From positions 19,607,623-19,671,622 of the forward strand of contig NC_087065.1 of the NCBI RefSeq assembly GCF_963678635.1: 64,000 nt of DNA, given 5' to 3'. Below, one piece after another: positions 21,401 to 36,400 of this stretch (position 1 is the first letter of the stretch; each line of letters starts with the position of its first letter). The translations under genes were made by a program, and so were the position numbers. Origin of the DNA: Symsagittifera roscoffensis. Lineage: Eukaryota; Xenacoelomorpha; Acoela; Convolutidae. The notes beneath the pieces were generated by a model. That model saw only the letters and a list, made by a program, of their open reading frames with translations. It did not search any database and was not told where the DNA came from.

Positions 21401-24400
21401 TTTGTTTCAGAATTTTGATGATTATTTTCTAAATTTCAGAGCCTGCAGCTCCCGACTTTGATAGCGTTGTCATTCGAAGCAACAGCACTTCGATCTCAAT
21501 TGTGACGGTATCAGGCTCTGATGGTTCTCCTTCCTCTATAAAGTCTTCTGACCAGGGACACCTGGACGCCTACGTGAACAACAGAAATGGGGTTCCAGTT
21601 ATCACTGGAGTGAATGAAAGCATGACAGTTGGGGGACTCGAACCTGGCATCGAGTACGTACTTGAGTTTACAGGGTACATCGAACAATGCGGAGGCCAAT
21701 TCGGAAACGATCTCACCAACGTTATCACGTGCACGAGTTAGTCATTTTAGTTTTATTATAGTTTTTTTTTGTTTTGTGCGCGAGTCAGCGTCTATACCCC
21801 AGTGGTCTTGGAACTCAAATCGTGCAGAAAACTTTGCCGAAATTTACATTAGACTTGCTTTTGTGCAATTCTCGCTATCAATTTTCAAGATTAGCGTTCT
21901 ACAAAAAAACGTGTTGTCTATTTAGTTTTCAGTTTCTGCTAGTCTCTAGCAGAGTTTTAGCATAACCTCACACCGGAGATTGCTGAAATTTGTTTTGCCT
22001 AAAACTAGATGCCCTGAGTTGTGTTTATCGTTTGTTTTTTAAAATATATCGAATAGGTAGATTACACTTAGAAAAATCATAAATGTTCAAGCAATGAGAA
22101 ATTTTTACATGACGTTTTCAGGTATTTACTTAAATGACATGCATAAACTGCATCTGTGTTCAGATTTTAGCCAATTTTGAAAACAGAATTTTCGGAAAAC
22201 AAAAACAAAGTAATTTCGCACGAACACATTTCAAAAAATCTTAACTTTATCTTAGAGGGCAAACGAAACTGATCAACGCTATGCGCATCTCAAATAACTC
22301 GATACGCGCGCTGTAAAATATTCTGCTCATTTGCTAAACTTACACAAACAAAAAAATTACGCGCACCTAAAATTTTCGTATCATAACATATAATAGAAAT
22401 AAAACGAAGATTGTGTGCGTGCCCGTACCCAGGGAATTTTCTGTGCAAGATCTGAAATTCTTTATTTCTTACATAAGTCGATTCTCAGATCTGAAATTCT
22501 CTATTTCAGATCTTGATAAGAATTTACAAATTTCAGATCTGAATTTCAGATCTGAATTTCAAATCTGAATTCCAACTCATTTTTTTGTTCAACTGTGATA
22601 AAAAGTTTTCAAAAACTCTTAGAAGACCTGTAATATTTTTAAACTTATGCGTTTCCAATGTTTACCAGAAGCTAAAAAAATCAAAAATAGTAAAAATTGA
22701 GTCCAAATTAATGATTTTTCAGATCTGAAATAACCAAGAAAAACTAAATTTCAGATCTGAAATTAGATCTGAAATAGGTTTTTTCAGATCTGAAATAACC
22801 AAGAAAAAGAGAACTTCAGACCTGAAATTAGATCTGAAATAACCAATCCTTAAAGTATCCAAACGTTATTTAAACATTTCACAACCTATTTCAGATCTGA
22901 AATTTAGATCTGAAAAAGATTAATTTAGATCGTTTTGAGAAAATTTACTGAGTACGGGTGAGTGTGTGTGGCATGTGTGTTTGTCTATGAATACATGAAT
23001 GATTTCCTCTTAGAATAATAACTGCTCGATAGTGAAACTTTTCAATGTATGGACATATGAAAACAAGGAGTGCTATGGGCTTTTCAATTTTTTAAAATTT
23101 CACTTAACTTTTCATAAGAAAGGACAGAAAAAAATTGGAAAAAAAGAATTAGTTGACTTCTTAGATTGTTTTGCTTTTGGGCTCAATAGCCATTGAAAGT
23201 TTTTAGCTTTTCTTCGAATTGATTCGTTTTCCTTTTCAATTAGAAACCCGTTTAATCAGTGATACTGAAATTTGCTTACAACTATTAGCACTTTGAGTGC
23301 CAATTAATAGTAGTTTTTTAAACCATATTTAACTGATCTAACAAGTACCTGCAGTCTATATTTCCATTTTTGTACTTAATGTTCAACATCATTTAAACCC
23401 AATCCGGCATGCTTCACAAGATCTGATTGGTTGGATTAGTTGACCCGAGCAACTTTGATTCGCAAAATGAGTGTTTTCAAACATCTGAGAAAAAACGGTT
23501 GAAATATGGCGAAAGATTGAACTTGTTGAATTCAGCTGCATCTGCGCTTCGTCTGCAGATCTTTTCCATTCGCTAGCTCGTTTTAGGCGGTTGCGTTTCG
23601 ATTGACAATTTCAAAATTAGCTTTTTTAAAATTAGGAGCCAAAAAATGACGGCATCGAAGCTTCTAACGCACTGATCATTAGTTACTCACTAGATAATTT
23701 CGCCAGTCGATAGCCAATGGTTATCCCGCAAGATCTTGCTAGTTTCTTGAAAATTGTGATTATCTTGCACGATCTTGCAAGATTATCTTATTTTTGCAAG
23801 AGTCTTGACAACGTATTTTTATATTGCAAGAATCTTGCAAGATTACCATTTCACATTTTTATTCTGAACGTCATTTTTTTGTTTTAAGAAAGATGATGCG
23901 TTTTTCCTAGCCGTAGTAAAGTATAAAATCCTAGAACCATGTAAATCATGTCGAAGGCACAGTTTTAGCGTTCTGAAAAATAAGTATATACCAGAGAGAT
24001 AATCGTGAATAGTGTCTTACATGTCTAGTTTTTTTTAGGAAACAGAAGGATATTTACGGTTAATTTTTTCATTAATAATTTTTTGAAAAAGAAGGAAAAC
24101 GAAAAAAAATGATTATTTTTTGTTGATACATGGTTTGCTAGTTGAATATCTTCGTGACCATTTTAAGTGCATGTTTGTTTTAGTTTTTCTATTTTGAAAA
24201 CGTATGATACATTTTCTTGCTATTTTTGATGTTTTTACAGATTTGCATAGTCCTGATGTCTGATTTTATTTATGATTTTAATTTATGCCTTTTTTCTTGT
24301 TTTGATTTCTATCAAGCCGACAAGATTTGAGAAATTAATAGACTCGTTTCAAAAAGTCTGGCAAAAAATTCAATGAAACTCAAAACGGCTAGTGCTGTCG

Positions 24401-27400
24401 GAACTAGCAGGCTGTATTGATGTATGGGTCGCTGATAATTGCATCTTTAGTAGGTTGCTTGCTATTTTAGTATTTCCACGAATCTTATGAACCTTGGTTT
24501 CAGCTAATAATTTTTCGCATTCTTGCAAAATTATTTTCATCTTGAATTATGGTTGTTTTGCAAGATCTTGCAACAATCTTGCAAGATCTTGGCAAATTAA
24601 CATACATCTTGTCAAAAAACATACAAGAGTTTTGCAAGATCTTGCAAGATAACCATCGGCTAACGATTAGGGTTTTTAAGGTTTTTAGTTATATGCCGTT
24701 AATTTTAAAAAAATGAGCCACGGGCAATAAATGAATGGAAACAGCTGGTCTTAAACAAATTTTAAAGCTTGCATAAAGCGACACGTATAAAAAAAATTTC
24801 AGGCTAGGTAAAAAAGCTCAACACAAACCTTTCAGTTCTTTCAGCTAGAAAACTAAGCCATATTTGAGGCTACCTTTTTTTCTAAAAAAACTCCATTTAT
24901 CTAATTAACAAGAAATGAACCTTGAATAAGATAATAAAAACAACAAGCAATGAACAAGCAATTTAACAAGAAATGAACGAGCAAAAACAGCAAAAAACAA
25001 TTAAACAAAAAAAAGAAAAAATTAAAATTAAAGCAAATTAACAAGAAATGAAAAACAATCTAACAAGAAAGCAATTTAACAGAAAATTAAAAAAAATTTC
25101 TTAAACAACTTTTAAAGTAGGAAAAAACAGCTCAACGTTTGATCACTCGTAAGACATATTGGTCCCACAGTTATGTTGATGTCTTCATAACTTATATGAC
25201 TAAGGCTGGGGATAGTTACACCTCTTATCAAGTTTTTGGTTAGGTAGGTTTTGAGGCTCCGAAATTTGCGCTCCGTTCAAGAAGATAGTCTAATTGAGCC
25301 TTATTTTTCAACCAAGGAAAAGTTGAAACATTTACTGAAATATTTAGCATTTAACAGGTCTTATTGCGAAAGATCAATGGTTTTAAAAATATGTTGACCT
25401 TATCTGAAAATTGTCAAAAAAACATATCTGTCAGATAGCTAGGGTTATTTAGACAAAAACTAATGAATGGCAGCTACTCATTTATGCTTTTGTTCACTTT
25501 GAACAAGCCGTATGCGATAATTTGAAATAAATGATACACCTAGTATTCAGATGCAGATCTTTTTTTGCTCAACTTGAGAAAAAACTCACTTATTAACCGT
25601 ATTCTTTCAATCAATTCAAACAGCTACTTAGCAATATCTTTTTTGTGTTAAGTACTTGCGTTACGTACTTCATATAGGTTTTATCATAATGATGACCTCA
25701 TGATTGATGAAAGCGTTGAAAGCTCAATAGTTTGTGGGAAATTGAAGATATCACTCAGACAACAAAATTTTTAGGTTGAGATGATACACTTTTATTTTAA
25801 GAGTTGGGTAATTCATCAGACAGAAATTTGTGTTTGCTACTTTGATTGCTTGATATTCTTCATTAGTCTGATGTCAATAGTCTTCTGCGTGGCTTTTGAA
25901 TTGAACTTTTTTGGAGGCAGCAGATGATTTTTTCCTATTTTTTATCTTTCACGATAAGTTTAAATGTAACCTAACTCAAAATCACTAGTTAGCTCAAAAG
26001 TTTACAAAACCTTTGTCAACTGCTTAAATCAATTTGTTGCCAAATTTTTCCTTGATTTCTAGGCCGCTATTCAAAATACCAACAAAACGTTTCCATAAAG
26101 TTCCAACAAATCTACTGAATATAATTTCTGCGTTTGAAGATTTTGATCGAGCCGTGTGGCAGATTGTAGATGCAGATCAATTTCGCCTCGACTTAGAAAA
26201 AAACTCTTTTGTTAATTAAATTTCTTTAATTACTTCAAACAACTACAAAACATTATCATCTTTTTGTAAAGTAGTTGCCGTGAAGTACTTCGTATAGCTT
26301 TTACCAAAGTGTTGACCTCATGATAGATGAAAGCGTTGAACAGTCAACGAGAAAAAAATAATCAGACACTTCAATTATCCGAAACGTCAAAAATAGTATT
26401 TGCTCAATTAGCTAGGGATATTGAGACAAAAAATATGATCGGCCGCGGTTCAGTGCTTTTCAGAAGTAGTTGTTTCAACTGATTTAATAATTTCGGCTGA
26501 GAAATTTTTTTTTCAATTGAGGCCAAGTTGATAAGCATCTAAAAGCTAGGTTTCCCATTTATTGTAAATTTCGCCACACGGCTTGATCAAATTGATTGAA
26601 TACAGTTTCAGCAAAAAATTGCACCATTTTATTGGAAAATTGAATAACGAATTATCATGAGACTTTGGTCAATTTTTAAGACAACGTTAAAGAGATCATG
26701 ATTAAAATAAATTATGGTCGTCTGCCAAGTTCATCCAAAACACATGCAGAAAAAATTTGAGCCTCCCGTAATCACGATTATTATCAAATGTTTTCTTTTC
26801 ATTTGCCCTATAAACAGAGTNNNNNNNNNNNNNNNNNNNNNNNNNNNNNNNNNNNNNNNNNNNNNNNNNNNNNNNNNNNNNNNNNNNNNNNNNNNNNNNN
26901 NNNNNNNNNNNNNNNNNNNNNNNNNNNNNNNNNNNNNNNNNNNNNNNNNNNNNNNNNNNNNNNNNNNNNNNNNNNNNNNNNNNNNNNNNNNNNNNNNNNN
27001 NNNNNNNNNNNNNNNNNNNNAAAAAAAAAGTCTGAAAACCTAGCTTACGAACAATTTGGTTTCCTGCAGCAAACAAGGCCTGGTTGAAGCAATAACCAGA
27101 TTAACTGATTTTATCAGGCCTTTTTCAAGCAACATAGATACAATGAATTGTAAAAAACCTGACCTTTTCAAAAATTTTTCACAAATCGACTATAAAATTC
27201 TGAAAAATGAAGCTTTTGAACTGAAAAAAAAATGCAAAAAATGGTTCTCAAACATAATCTAATTATCAATTCTAATATGAAATGGTAGAATTTTGGTATA
27301 GACTTGAAAACTTATCACCTATGGAGTTCCACGAGGGTCAGTTTTGTGACTTTTTTCATTATTGTATGATTCCCCAATAGTCACTTTCCAGCTCACTTTT

Positions 27401-30400
27401 GAAAAATAAGTTGCAAAGAGACGCAAATGCAAAAGACTTAGAAAGTGTTCAACCTTGGCTGAATGAGAACAAACTGACTCTTAGTCAGGATGAAAAAAAT
27501 GAATTTGGAAACACATTAAAAACAATTGATCAATCCAAATGGAGAAGCCTCCTTATAAATTTTTAGTCTTCATCATTGCGAGGCCAAACTGTGCATTTTG
27601 TGCATTGTAAGCGGATTCCGCAACAAGGACGCTCCCTTTGTTCTTCTTTTGTTCTTTTCTTCTCTTTGATCGTTCCGACAAAATTTTAACATGTTAAAAG
27701 ACTTGTCTCTGGAATCCAGGAACATACCGACACAAAATTGTGCTACTATCCAGTGCACAGTTCGGCCTCGTAAAGATCTAGATATTAAAATGAGTTTCAA
27801 GTACAACTTGAAAAAAAATTTAAAAAGATAATTATACGTTTTGCTTCGGTGATTTACTGAAAACCAATCTCTAACCATTTACAAAACTTGACTTCATGCT
27901 ATTTTTCAAAATGCTGCACTAATATCTGGAACTGCTAAGGAAGACGAACTGGTGAAAATTGAAAATCAACAAAAATTGATACTTAGAAATCGCTTCAATT
28001 TGCAAAAAGCAGACAGTCTCCGAAAAAAAACAATATAGGTTTTGCTACGTCTTCGGGTTGCTTGTAGACGATTTATAGGTTTTTATTATTCATTTGATAA
28101 GAAGCCAGTATCCATGCTTAAAAGTATCCTTGCTTCAGTGGATAATCAGCCATCAAAAAATTTTTGGAGTTTTTGCAGAAAAATGGTTGCAAATTACAGA
28201 AAAATTGACAAGACAAAACAAAAACACTAGAAAAAAGTTTGTTCATTGTGTAAAAATTTTTGTGCATTGAAAATTGATCCCACAAAGAAAAATGGGTACA
28301 AGAAAACTTTCTTGTGATAAAAAATGTATATACCCCGCAAATAAAGTATTCATTAATTGACAACAAATCAGCTCTTGCAATAAAAGTTGAGCTGGGTTGG
28401 TGCAATACCATCAAGATCGAATCGAAACTAATATCAAGAAACACTACGAAAAAAATATCTGAATAGCAGAAGCTGTCTCAAAATTTGACCCACATGACTG
28501 AAATTTAAAAACTGTAGATGTGGTAGAAACTATTGCAACTAAAATTTGAATCAAAAACCTTGTATTTGAAGCATAGTTAATGTATAGTATTGAAATATAG
28601 TCAATACACCTACAAACAAAGCAATTTCCTCAGCAAAAATTCTGTTAATTTGCGAACAAACTTCATTTCTAATCAACAAATTATTATCTGAAAACTTTTT
28701 AATTAGATGTGGAAGAAATAAATGCGACTGAAAATTGGAACATGAATAAGGCATTTAAGCCAAGAATAGTCATGACAGACACCTACAAAAAAGTAGTTTT
28801 CTCATCAAAAAAAATAAATCCGTTTATTTGCAAAAATTTTTCATTCCTAATCCAGAAATCACCACCTTTAAAAAAATCTACCTTGAAATTTCGAAACAAA
28901 AAACTCTTAAAAACAAAATTAAAACACATAAAAACCGGGAACAAAAATAATCTTTCTTAGATCTGTAAAAACAGTGTTCAACTCAAGAAAAAAAAAAACA
29001 CTTATAAACGGACCGCCAACAGAATTAATCTTTTTTAGACCTGTAAAAATAAGATTCAGCCAAAAAATCTACAATAATTTCTTAACTTTTTTGAGAAATT
29101 GACTTTTGAATTCAGAAAAAAACGAGCTTATTGAAATATAGCTTATTGAAAAAATCGTTGGTGTACAAATTAAGCATTTCTTTGCATTAGACAAAAAAAT
29201 GAGGGCTGATTGACAAAACAGTCAACTAAAATCTGTTTCACATCGCAAACGGGATCTTGAGACAGCGAGGTTTTGATCAAAATTTTTCAGTGAAAAAAAG
29301 TCAACTGTATTCTTTGTTGTTTGCTCTTGAAGACACCGCCCATAGCCAGCTAGCTGGTCTTGTCGGTTTTCTTCTTAGATGGATTTTTTTCCTGTTGAAA
29401 CTGTTAAACGAATCTTTTTTTTACCTTTAACCAAAAAGACTGTTGTTTTAATCTGAAGAAAAGGCCATAACGAGCACCTATCAACAGGCAGTCTCTCATC
29501 AAAATCCAGTTTATCAATGTTGCGACAAAAGGATAAAATATAAATGCGTTAGACGGAAAAGATCTGTTCCAATACGAGCAAAAGTCCGTTTAAAGATATG
29601 ATCAAACTTGTATCTGGTCAATATGAAGTCCGAAATAAATTTGGATCACAGCCCGGACTCTGATGTGGTCAATTAACTAGGCGGTAAAATATCCAATTTT
29701 TCCGAATTTTTCATGCGATGAAAAAGCGTAAATAGAGTTGCTTCAAATCTATAGCAGTCAGGAAAAATCCAAGAAGATTCTGATCAAAAGAATTAGATCT
29801 GAACCTGATGAATAAATGCGCTATGATTTTTAACTTTGTTCAATGCACAAAAATCATCACCAAAAAATTTTAGTTTTTTTTATCTTCAGTTCCCTAAATA
29901 CCCACAAAATAATGAACTAGTTTGTCTCCAAACAAGGTCACATACAAAGACTGAATAAAATCAAAATCAAGAACCATAAAGAAATTTGGTTTGAGTAGTC
30001 ATCGAGGAAAAGCAAAACAAAGATATTAAAAACTATCTATAACTTATACCTGAGGAAACAAATTGAGTTTTGAATCCATTGAAAAAAACCACTGAAGTCT
30101 GCAATATTAAAACAAGGGACTTAAAGCCAAGAATAATCAAGACATCAAGAACAAAGCTTTTTGTTCGCGAAAAAAACCTTGTAATTTGCGAACAGATTTC
30201 AATCCTAAACAACAAACTAAGGTCTGAAGAAGTTTTACCTAGCTGTTTAAACATTGAAATCTGTGTCCTACTCAAAAATTGAACAGCAAACAGAGGAAAT
30301 ATTTTGAAACCAAAAAAATTTCCAACTTCAGCAAAAAAAAATAAAATAAAATTGTTTGAACGACTAATTGGTTTTTTAACGAAGTGCAAAATCTTAGTTT

Positions 30401-33400
30401 ACAAAGAGTTTTGGTTTCTAAAGAGGCAACATTACGCTTTGAGAGCATTAAAACAATCAGCCGTCAATTTTTTCTGACACATATGAAAATAGCAAGGTAA
30501 ATTCAGATTGCAAAACACAACAAAAAATGGTAGTCGAAACCAAAAAAACTCAAAAAAGCGTTGGTTAACAAATTAACAATCTCTATGCATTAAACAAAAA
30601 AAAATTGAGGCCAGTTGAATTGCCAAAACAGTCAACTAAACAATTTCTTGCATCGCAAAGGTGATCTTGAGACAGCGAGGTTTTGATGGAAGTTTTTCGG
30701 TAATGAGAAAGTTAACTGTAACCTTTGTTGTTTGGTCTTGAAGACACCACCCCATAGGCAGCAAACTGCCCTTATCGGTTTTCTTCTAAGATGGATTTTT
30801 TTTTGTTAAAACTGTTTAACGAGTCCTTCCTTTCTTGAAAACATAAAAATTGTTGTTTTGATTTGAATAAATTGCTCTAATGTGCTCCTAGCAACTGGCA
30901 GTCATACGTCAAAAAACATAAAAACCAGTTTAACAATGTTGCGACAAAAGGACAAATAATAATAATTTAGACGCAATTGATCTGTTCCAATACAAGCAAA
31001 CGACCGTTCAAGGATCTGACCACACTTTTATCTTGTAAATATAAGGTCCGAAATCAACCTGGATCACAGCCCTGACTCTAGTATGGTCAAATAACTTAGT
31101 GGTAAAGTATCCAATCTTTCCAGAATTTTTAAGGAATGAAAAAGTGTAAATAAAATTGCTTCAAATCTATAGCAGTCAGGAAAAATCCAAGAAGATTTTG
31201 ATCAGAAGCATTAGATCTGAATCTGATGAATAAATTCACAAAGACTTTTAACTTTGTATCTTGCACAGAAATCATCTGAAAAATTTACGTTTGCTTATCT
31301 TCAGTTCCCGAGGTACCCACAAAATGTTGAACTAGTTTGTCTCCAAACAAAGTCACATACCATGACCGATCAAAATCGAAATCAAAAAGTATACTGAGAT
31401 TTTTTCGACTAGTCATCGAGGAAAAGCAAAAAAAAAACATATTAAAAACTATCCGATACCTGAGGAAGATAATCCAGGTATTGGATCAATTGGAAAAAAA
31501 CGACTGATCAGCACAAGCTGTCTGTAAGTTTAGCCCATGCAACTGAAAAAGAAAACCAAAATTGTGGAGGTGAATGAAAACAATGCGACTGAACTTGAAA
31601 GATAAAAACAAGGTGTTCGAAGCCAAGAGTATTCAAAACATCGAAAATGAAGCAATTATTTCCGGGAAAAAGCAAATCTTGTAATTTGCGAACGGATTTT
31701 TATCCTAATCAACAAGTCAACTTTGAAAACCTTACCTAGATGCTTAAAACTTAGATAGTTCTGTTCCAATTAAAAACTGAACCGCGAACAGAGTTAAACA
31801 TTTTAAAACAAAAAAAAACAAATTCTAACTCTGGCAAAAAATTTAAAAAAATGTATGAACGACTAATAAATTTTTTAGCAAGTTTAAAATCTTAACTTGC
31901 GAAGAGTTTTGGCTTTGCAGTAAACGCCGAATAGTTGAAGCAGTATTTGAGTTAGTTGATTGTATGGAGCGTTTTTCAAGTAACAAAGATACAATGAGTT
32001 GCACAAAACCTGACTTTAAAAAAATGGAAAATTGACCATGAAATTCTGGAAAACTTATGGATTAGTGGAAATTCGGAAAAATTGTTTTAACGCATAACTC
32101 ATTGATCAATGATCCTATTATGAAATACTCGAGTTCTATAAATTCTATAGCCTATAGAGCTCCACAGTGGGCAGTTTGGAGCCCCTCTTTAAAAGTTTTT
32201 TTAAATGATAAGTTTGCCAAATAATTGGAAGAGCTAAAAAGTACCCTTCTATGCTGATGACTGAAGTCTAGCTATTACAAAAAACATGAAAAAGCGCAAC
32301 TGCAAAGTACCTAGAACTTCAACTTCGGATGATTGAGAACAAAACAAATCTTAGTCAGAAAAAAATGAAAGTTGAACCAAAATCAACACAATTGATCAAT
32401 TCATTTGAAGAAACGTACACATAGTGTTTTTGTCTTCATCCGGAAAACAAACTGAGTTTCAGGTTGCATTTTAATTTTTTAATGAACCTTAGGAATTGTG
32501 TCCGTTTTTATACTATTCGCCTCAGGTGATTGCTGAAAACCGAATTATAATTGTTTATAAAACTTACATTCAACCAATATGTCAATATGCTGCACTGATA
32601 TATGAATATGTTTATACAACCGAGAAAAACTGATACGTCGAAATTGCTACATTTTGCGAAAAGCAGACAGTTTCTGAAAACCAAAAAACAGATTCATGTT
32701 CTGCTGCGTCTTTGATTTCATATGAATGTATCAAAATTTTTTAATGTAATGATTAAAATCATAAAAAGGCAACACCCATGCTTAAAAAACAATAAACTAA
32801 TCATCCATTGAGAATTTTTTGACGCTTTCGCAAAGAGCAAACGTAAGTTCAGATTGCAAAACACATAAAACTAGCGAGACAAAACAAAAACTCAAAACAA
32901 TCGCTGGTTGATTATTTAATCATTTCTATGATTGAACGACAAAAATTAAATGAAGGCTCATTGAATTATCAAAACAGTCAACTGAAATCACATCTGTATC
33001 CCATACGGTATAAATTTGTGAAAACGAGTTATTGCTGACACTTTTTCGGTATTGAGAAACTCAACTGTTTTTTTTTTGTTTGATCTTGAAGACGCCACCC
33101 CAAAGGCAGCTAAATGTCTTTTTTGATGTTCTTCTAAGATGGAACTTTTTTTGTTAAAACTAATAATCGAGTTCTTCCCTTCTTGAAAACAAAATTATTG
33201 TTGTTTTAATTTGAAGAAATTGGCCTAATGTGCACCTATAATCCGGCAGTTTCTTGTCGAAAAACAAAATATCAGTTTATCACTGTTGGGACAAAAAGAC
33301 AGTTATCGGTTTGCGACAAAAAAGGCAAGCAGTTATCGGTTTAATGATCTGATCAGACACTTATCGGGCCAAAATCATGTCCCAGTTAAAACTTGATCAC

Positions 33401-36400
33401 AGTTTTTTCTGGCTCTGGTTTGGTCTGATAAATTGGTGGTAAAATATCCAATCTGTTCAGGTTTTTTGAAAAAAGCAATAGCGTTAAAAAAATTTGCTTC
33501 AAATCTATAGCTATCCCGGAAAGATCCAGGAAGTTTCAGACCAAAAAGATCAGATCTGAACCTGATGAATAACTGATGATTTCACTAAGGGCTGTCACTA
33601 AGGGCTGTAATCACGTACAATCATCTGAAAAACTTTATAATTTTTCGTCTTCAGTTCCCGAGGTGCCCGAGATACCCACAGCAATGGCTGGATCTTTTTC
33701 TATCGAGATTCCCATGGACACAGTTACAACAGCAGTAGGCATGTTCGACGATATCAAATTGACTTCAATTGAACCCGATGTGAACGTCACGGGGTATACA
33801 CAAAATGGACTGTTTATAATCGAGGGACTCGAACAAAATACAAAATATACAATCAGCGTTTCAAGTGTTTTGGGAAAAGTGACACAATGCCAGGCCGTAC
33901 TGGAAAGCGAACCAAAAACTTTTACGGCATGTACAAGTAAGATTTTTCTTTTTCGTCCGACTTTCGAAGAAATTGCTGCGAAAGATTTATGTAGGGTGAT
34001 AATAGTTTGGATCTACTTAACAGTGTTCCCCCGTCCTATGGTTTGTACTAAAGAATCTCCACCCCTATGAATAAATAAATTAAACTGGCTGAAAGATTTG
34101 TATTGAGAATTCTAATTTCAAGGCATTCTGATCCGATTGGTCTGAAGGGCAGGGAGATTGCTAAGCAGATCCAATAGTTTACAACGAAAAATTTTTATGT
34201 CACATTGAGCATATCAACTCTGTAAGTTCAAAGGATAAAAAATATTTTTTGTTAAGTTCCAATTATTTGCTAAGTTTTTATGTCACATTGTGGATATCAA
34301 CTCTGTAAGTTCAAAGGATAAAAAATATTTTTTGTTAAGCTCCAATTATTTTTGTTGTTAAGTTCTGGTTCTGGTGTTTCAAAGTTGCCAACTTGGCCAT
34401 TCGTTGGACGCTAATTTTGCCTATGTTAAGATAATAATTAAGATGCAGAAAATCCAGGTCGACCAAAAATGCTATTCATATAGTTTTCATATATGAACAA
34501 AGGCTACTTGCACAATTTTCATACAATACCATAGCTCCAGAAAAGTCTATGACTAGTATTTTACCTAAAGGGAAAAGTTATGGCTAACATTTTTCCATAA
34601 GCAAAATATGCGCTTTTTAAATTTTTTTCAAACTTATTTGGGATGTTTTCGTAGCTGAACACAAGCAACAAATACCCTGGTTACTCAAAGCTTGAGTCAC
34701 AGAGAAAATTAACGGCCGTGCAATACCATGTCAAAAAATATGATGAAATATCAAATTTCTAAATTTTGGCGGAATTTTTTAAAGAAACTAATTTGTCGAA
34801 TTTAAAATATTGATTTTATCATTTATTGTCCACTGCCCGCAAAAGTAATTCATTGTTTGATATTTGATATTGTCTGAAATCTATAAAAAAAAATTGGTCC
34901 GAAAACTGTTTCTCAAATTTTTTTTACTAAAATTTATTCGATTCCGTTAAATTAGTGTAAAGATTTTTTTCATCGATTAACTTGCCTTAAAAACTATTCA
35001 AATTGTTTGCTTACTAGCATCTGATTTTGTGTTTTTGACGCAAAGATATGTTCAAAACTGCAGAAGAAATCAGCACAACTGATCGTATTGGGGCGATAAC
35101 CAGAATTACTCTCTAAGCATTGGAGGTATCTCACTTTTGCTAGCCTTCAAAGTTTTTTTAAAAATTAAACATTTGATTTTTTGAAAAATCCGTTCTCGAA
35201 TTTTTTGTATCTATTTAGTTTGGCTCTACTCAATGTGGAATGGTGCTTACGCTAGGCTTTAATAGTAAACTCATAAATAGCGGGCTTTTTATAACAATTG
35301 GCTAGACTCCTCGAGATATCTATACCCCCTATTTTTTGCAAAAAATATATATCACAGATTTTCTATTTTTTGAGCTCAAATAAGTAATATCACACAGACT
35401 GTAACCAAAATTATACTATCAAAGATGAGAATGAATATTTCAAGATGTATAGAACTGATTCAAAAAGTCTAGAGAAAAAAATAACCAAGCCATAATTACG
35501 AATGTTATTTATATGAACGTAGTGAGTACTCTTATATAGGTCTTGCAGATGTTTTTTTTCAGGAAAAATTTTATGCTTTGCCCGCGCTCAATTTTGGTTT
35601 TTGCTGTTTGAATTGTAATTTATTTTTAAATTCATTTCCATTGTTAAAAGGAAGGCAAACTCCACTGTCGAACAGCAAAATTGTGAAACTCACGAAAAAC
35701 GTGATGTACATCCAACTTGGAAAATGGAAATTAATTAGCAAACTCTCAGCAAAAAGAGAGTAATACGTATTGATGCAGTTTTCTCAAATTGGAATAAATT
35801 TATCAAAAAATTGTCCGTCATAAATTATTCTACAAGATCAAAGAGCTTTAAGGCAATCTATTTTTTTTCTTCGAAGTTCAAAAGTTAAAGGCTCTTGAAA
35901 AAACGAGTCCTTGTTTCAGTTTTCTTGCGTTGATTACAAATTTCCAACTGTTATTTGGCTTTGTTTAAAGTTTTTTAGGCAGATTTCGTTTAAACAAAAA
36001 TGCTCTCAAACATAAAATAAAATTTTAGACCAACAATTTTGCTGCAAATTAATTTAGAACAACTTATCTGCTAAAAAAAAATTTTCAGCAGACTACTTAT
36101 TAAAAAAGTAGTAAAACTGGAAAAATTGCTATTTATATCCGAAATGGGGCAATGTGGTTTTTTCAGTCCCAATTAACTTTGCAGGACGTGTTTTTGACTC
36201 CGGTTACTGAGAAGAAAGCAAGCAGGGTAAAAATTTTGGTATCAAGTTATACTAATTTCAGCATTCGGTGCTATTTCAGCACGAAGTAGCACAGAAGGCT
36301 CCGAATATAATTTTATGAAAAGTACTGAGCTTAGTGAGTACTCTTATATAGGTCTTGCTGTTTAGGAAAAAACCTCAAACTTTGTCGACGCTCAAATTTG

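Larger units (their letters stand above)
21737..33654. other. intron 3 (~12 kb) filled with MITEs, LINE relics and a tandem array
   Basis: No complete FN3-like exon was found. Recognised content: MITEs at 22422-22958 and 23711-24662, an A-rich degenerate tandem stretch at about 24900-25110, direct repeats between 25420 and 26450, an assembly gap, LINE reverse-transcriptase remnants, and a tandem array ending at exon 4. Exons hidden in the gap cannot be excluded. Confidence 0.7.

Noticed and set aside
26702-27087. Open frames across 26702-27087
   Set aside because: They exist only because the N run cannot contain stop codons.
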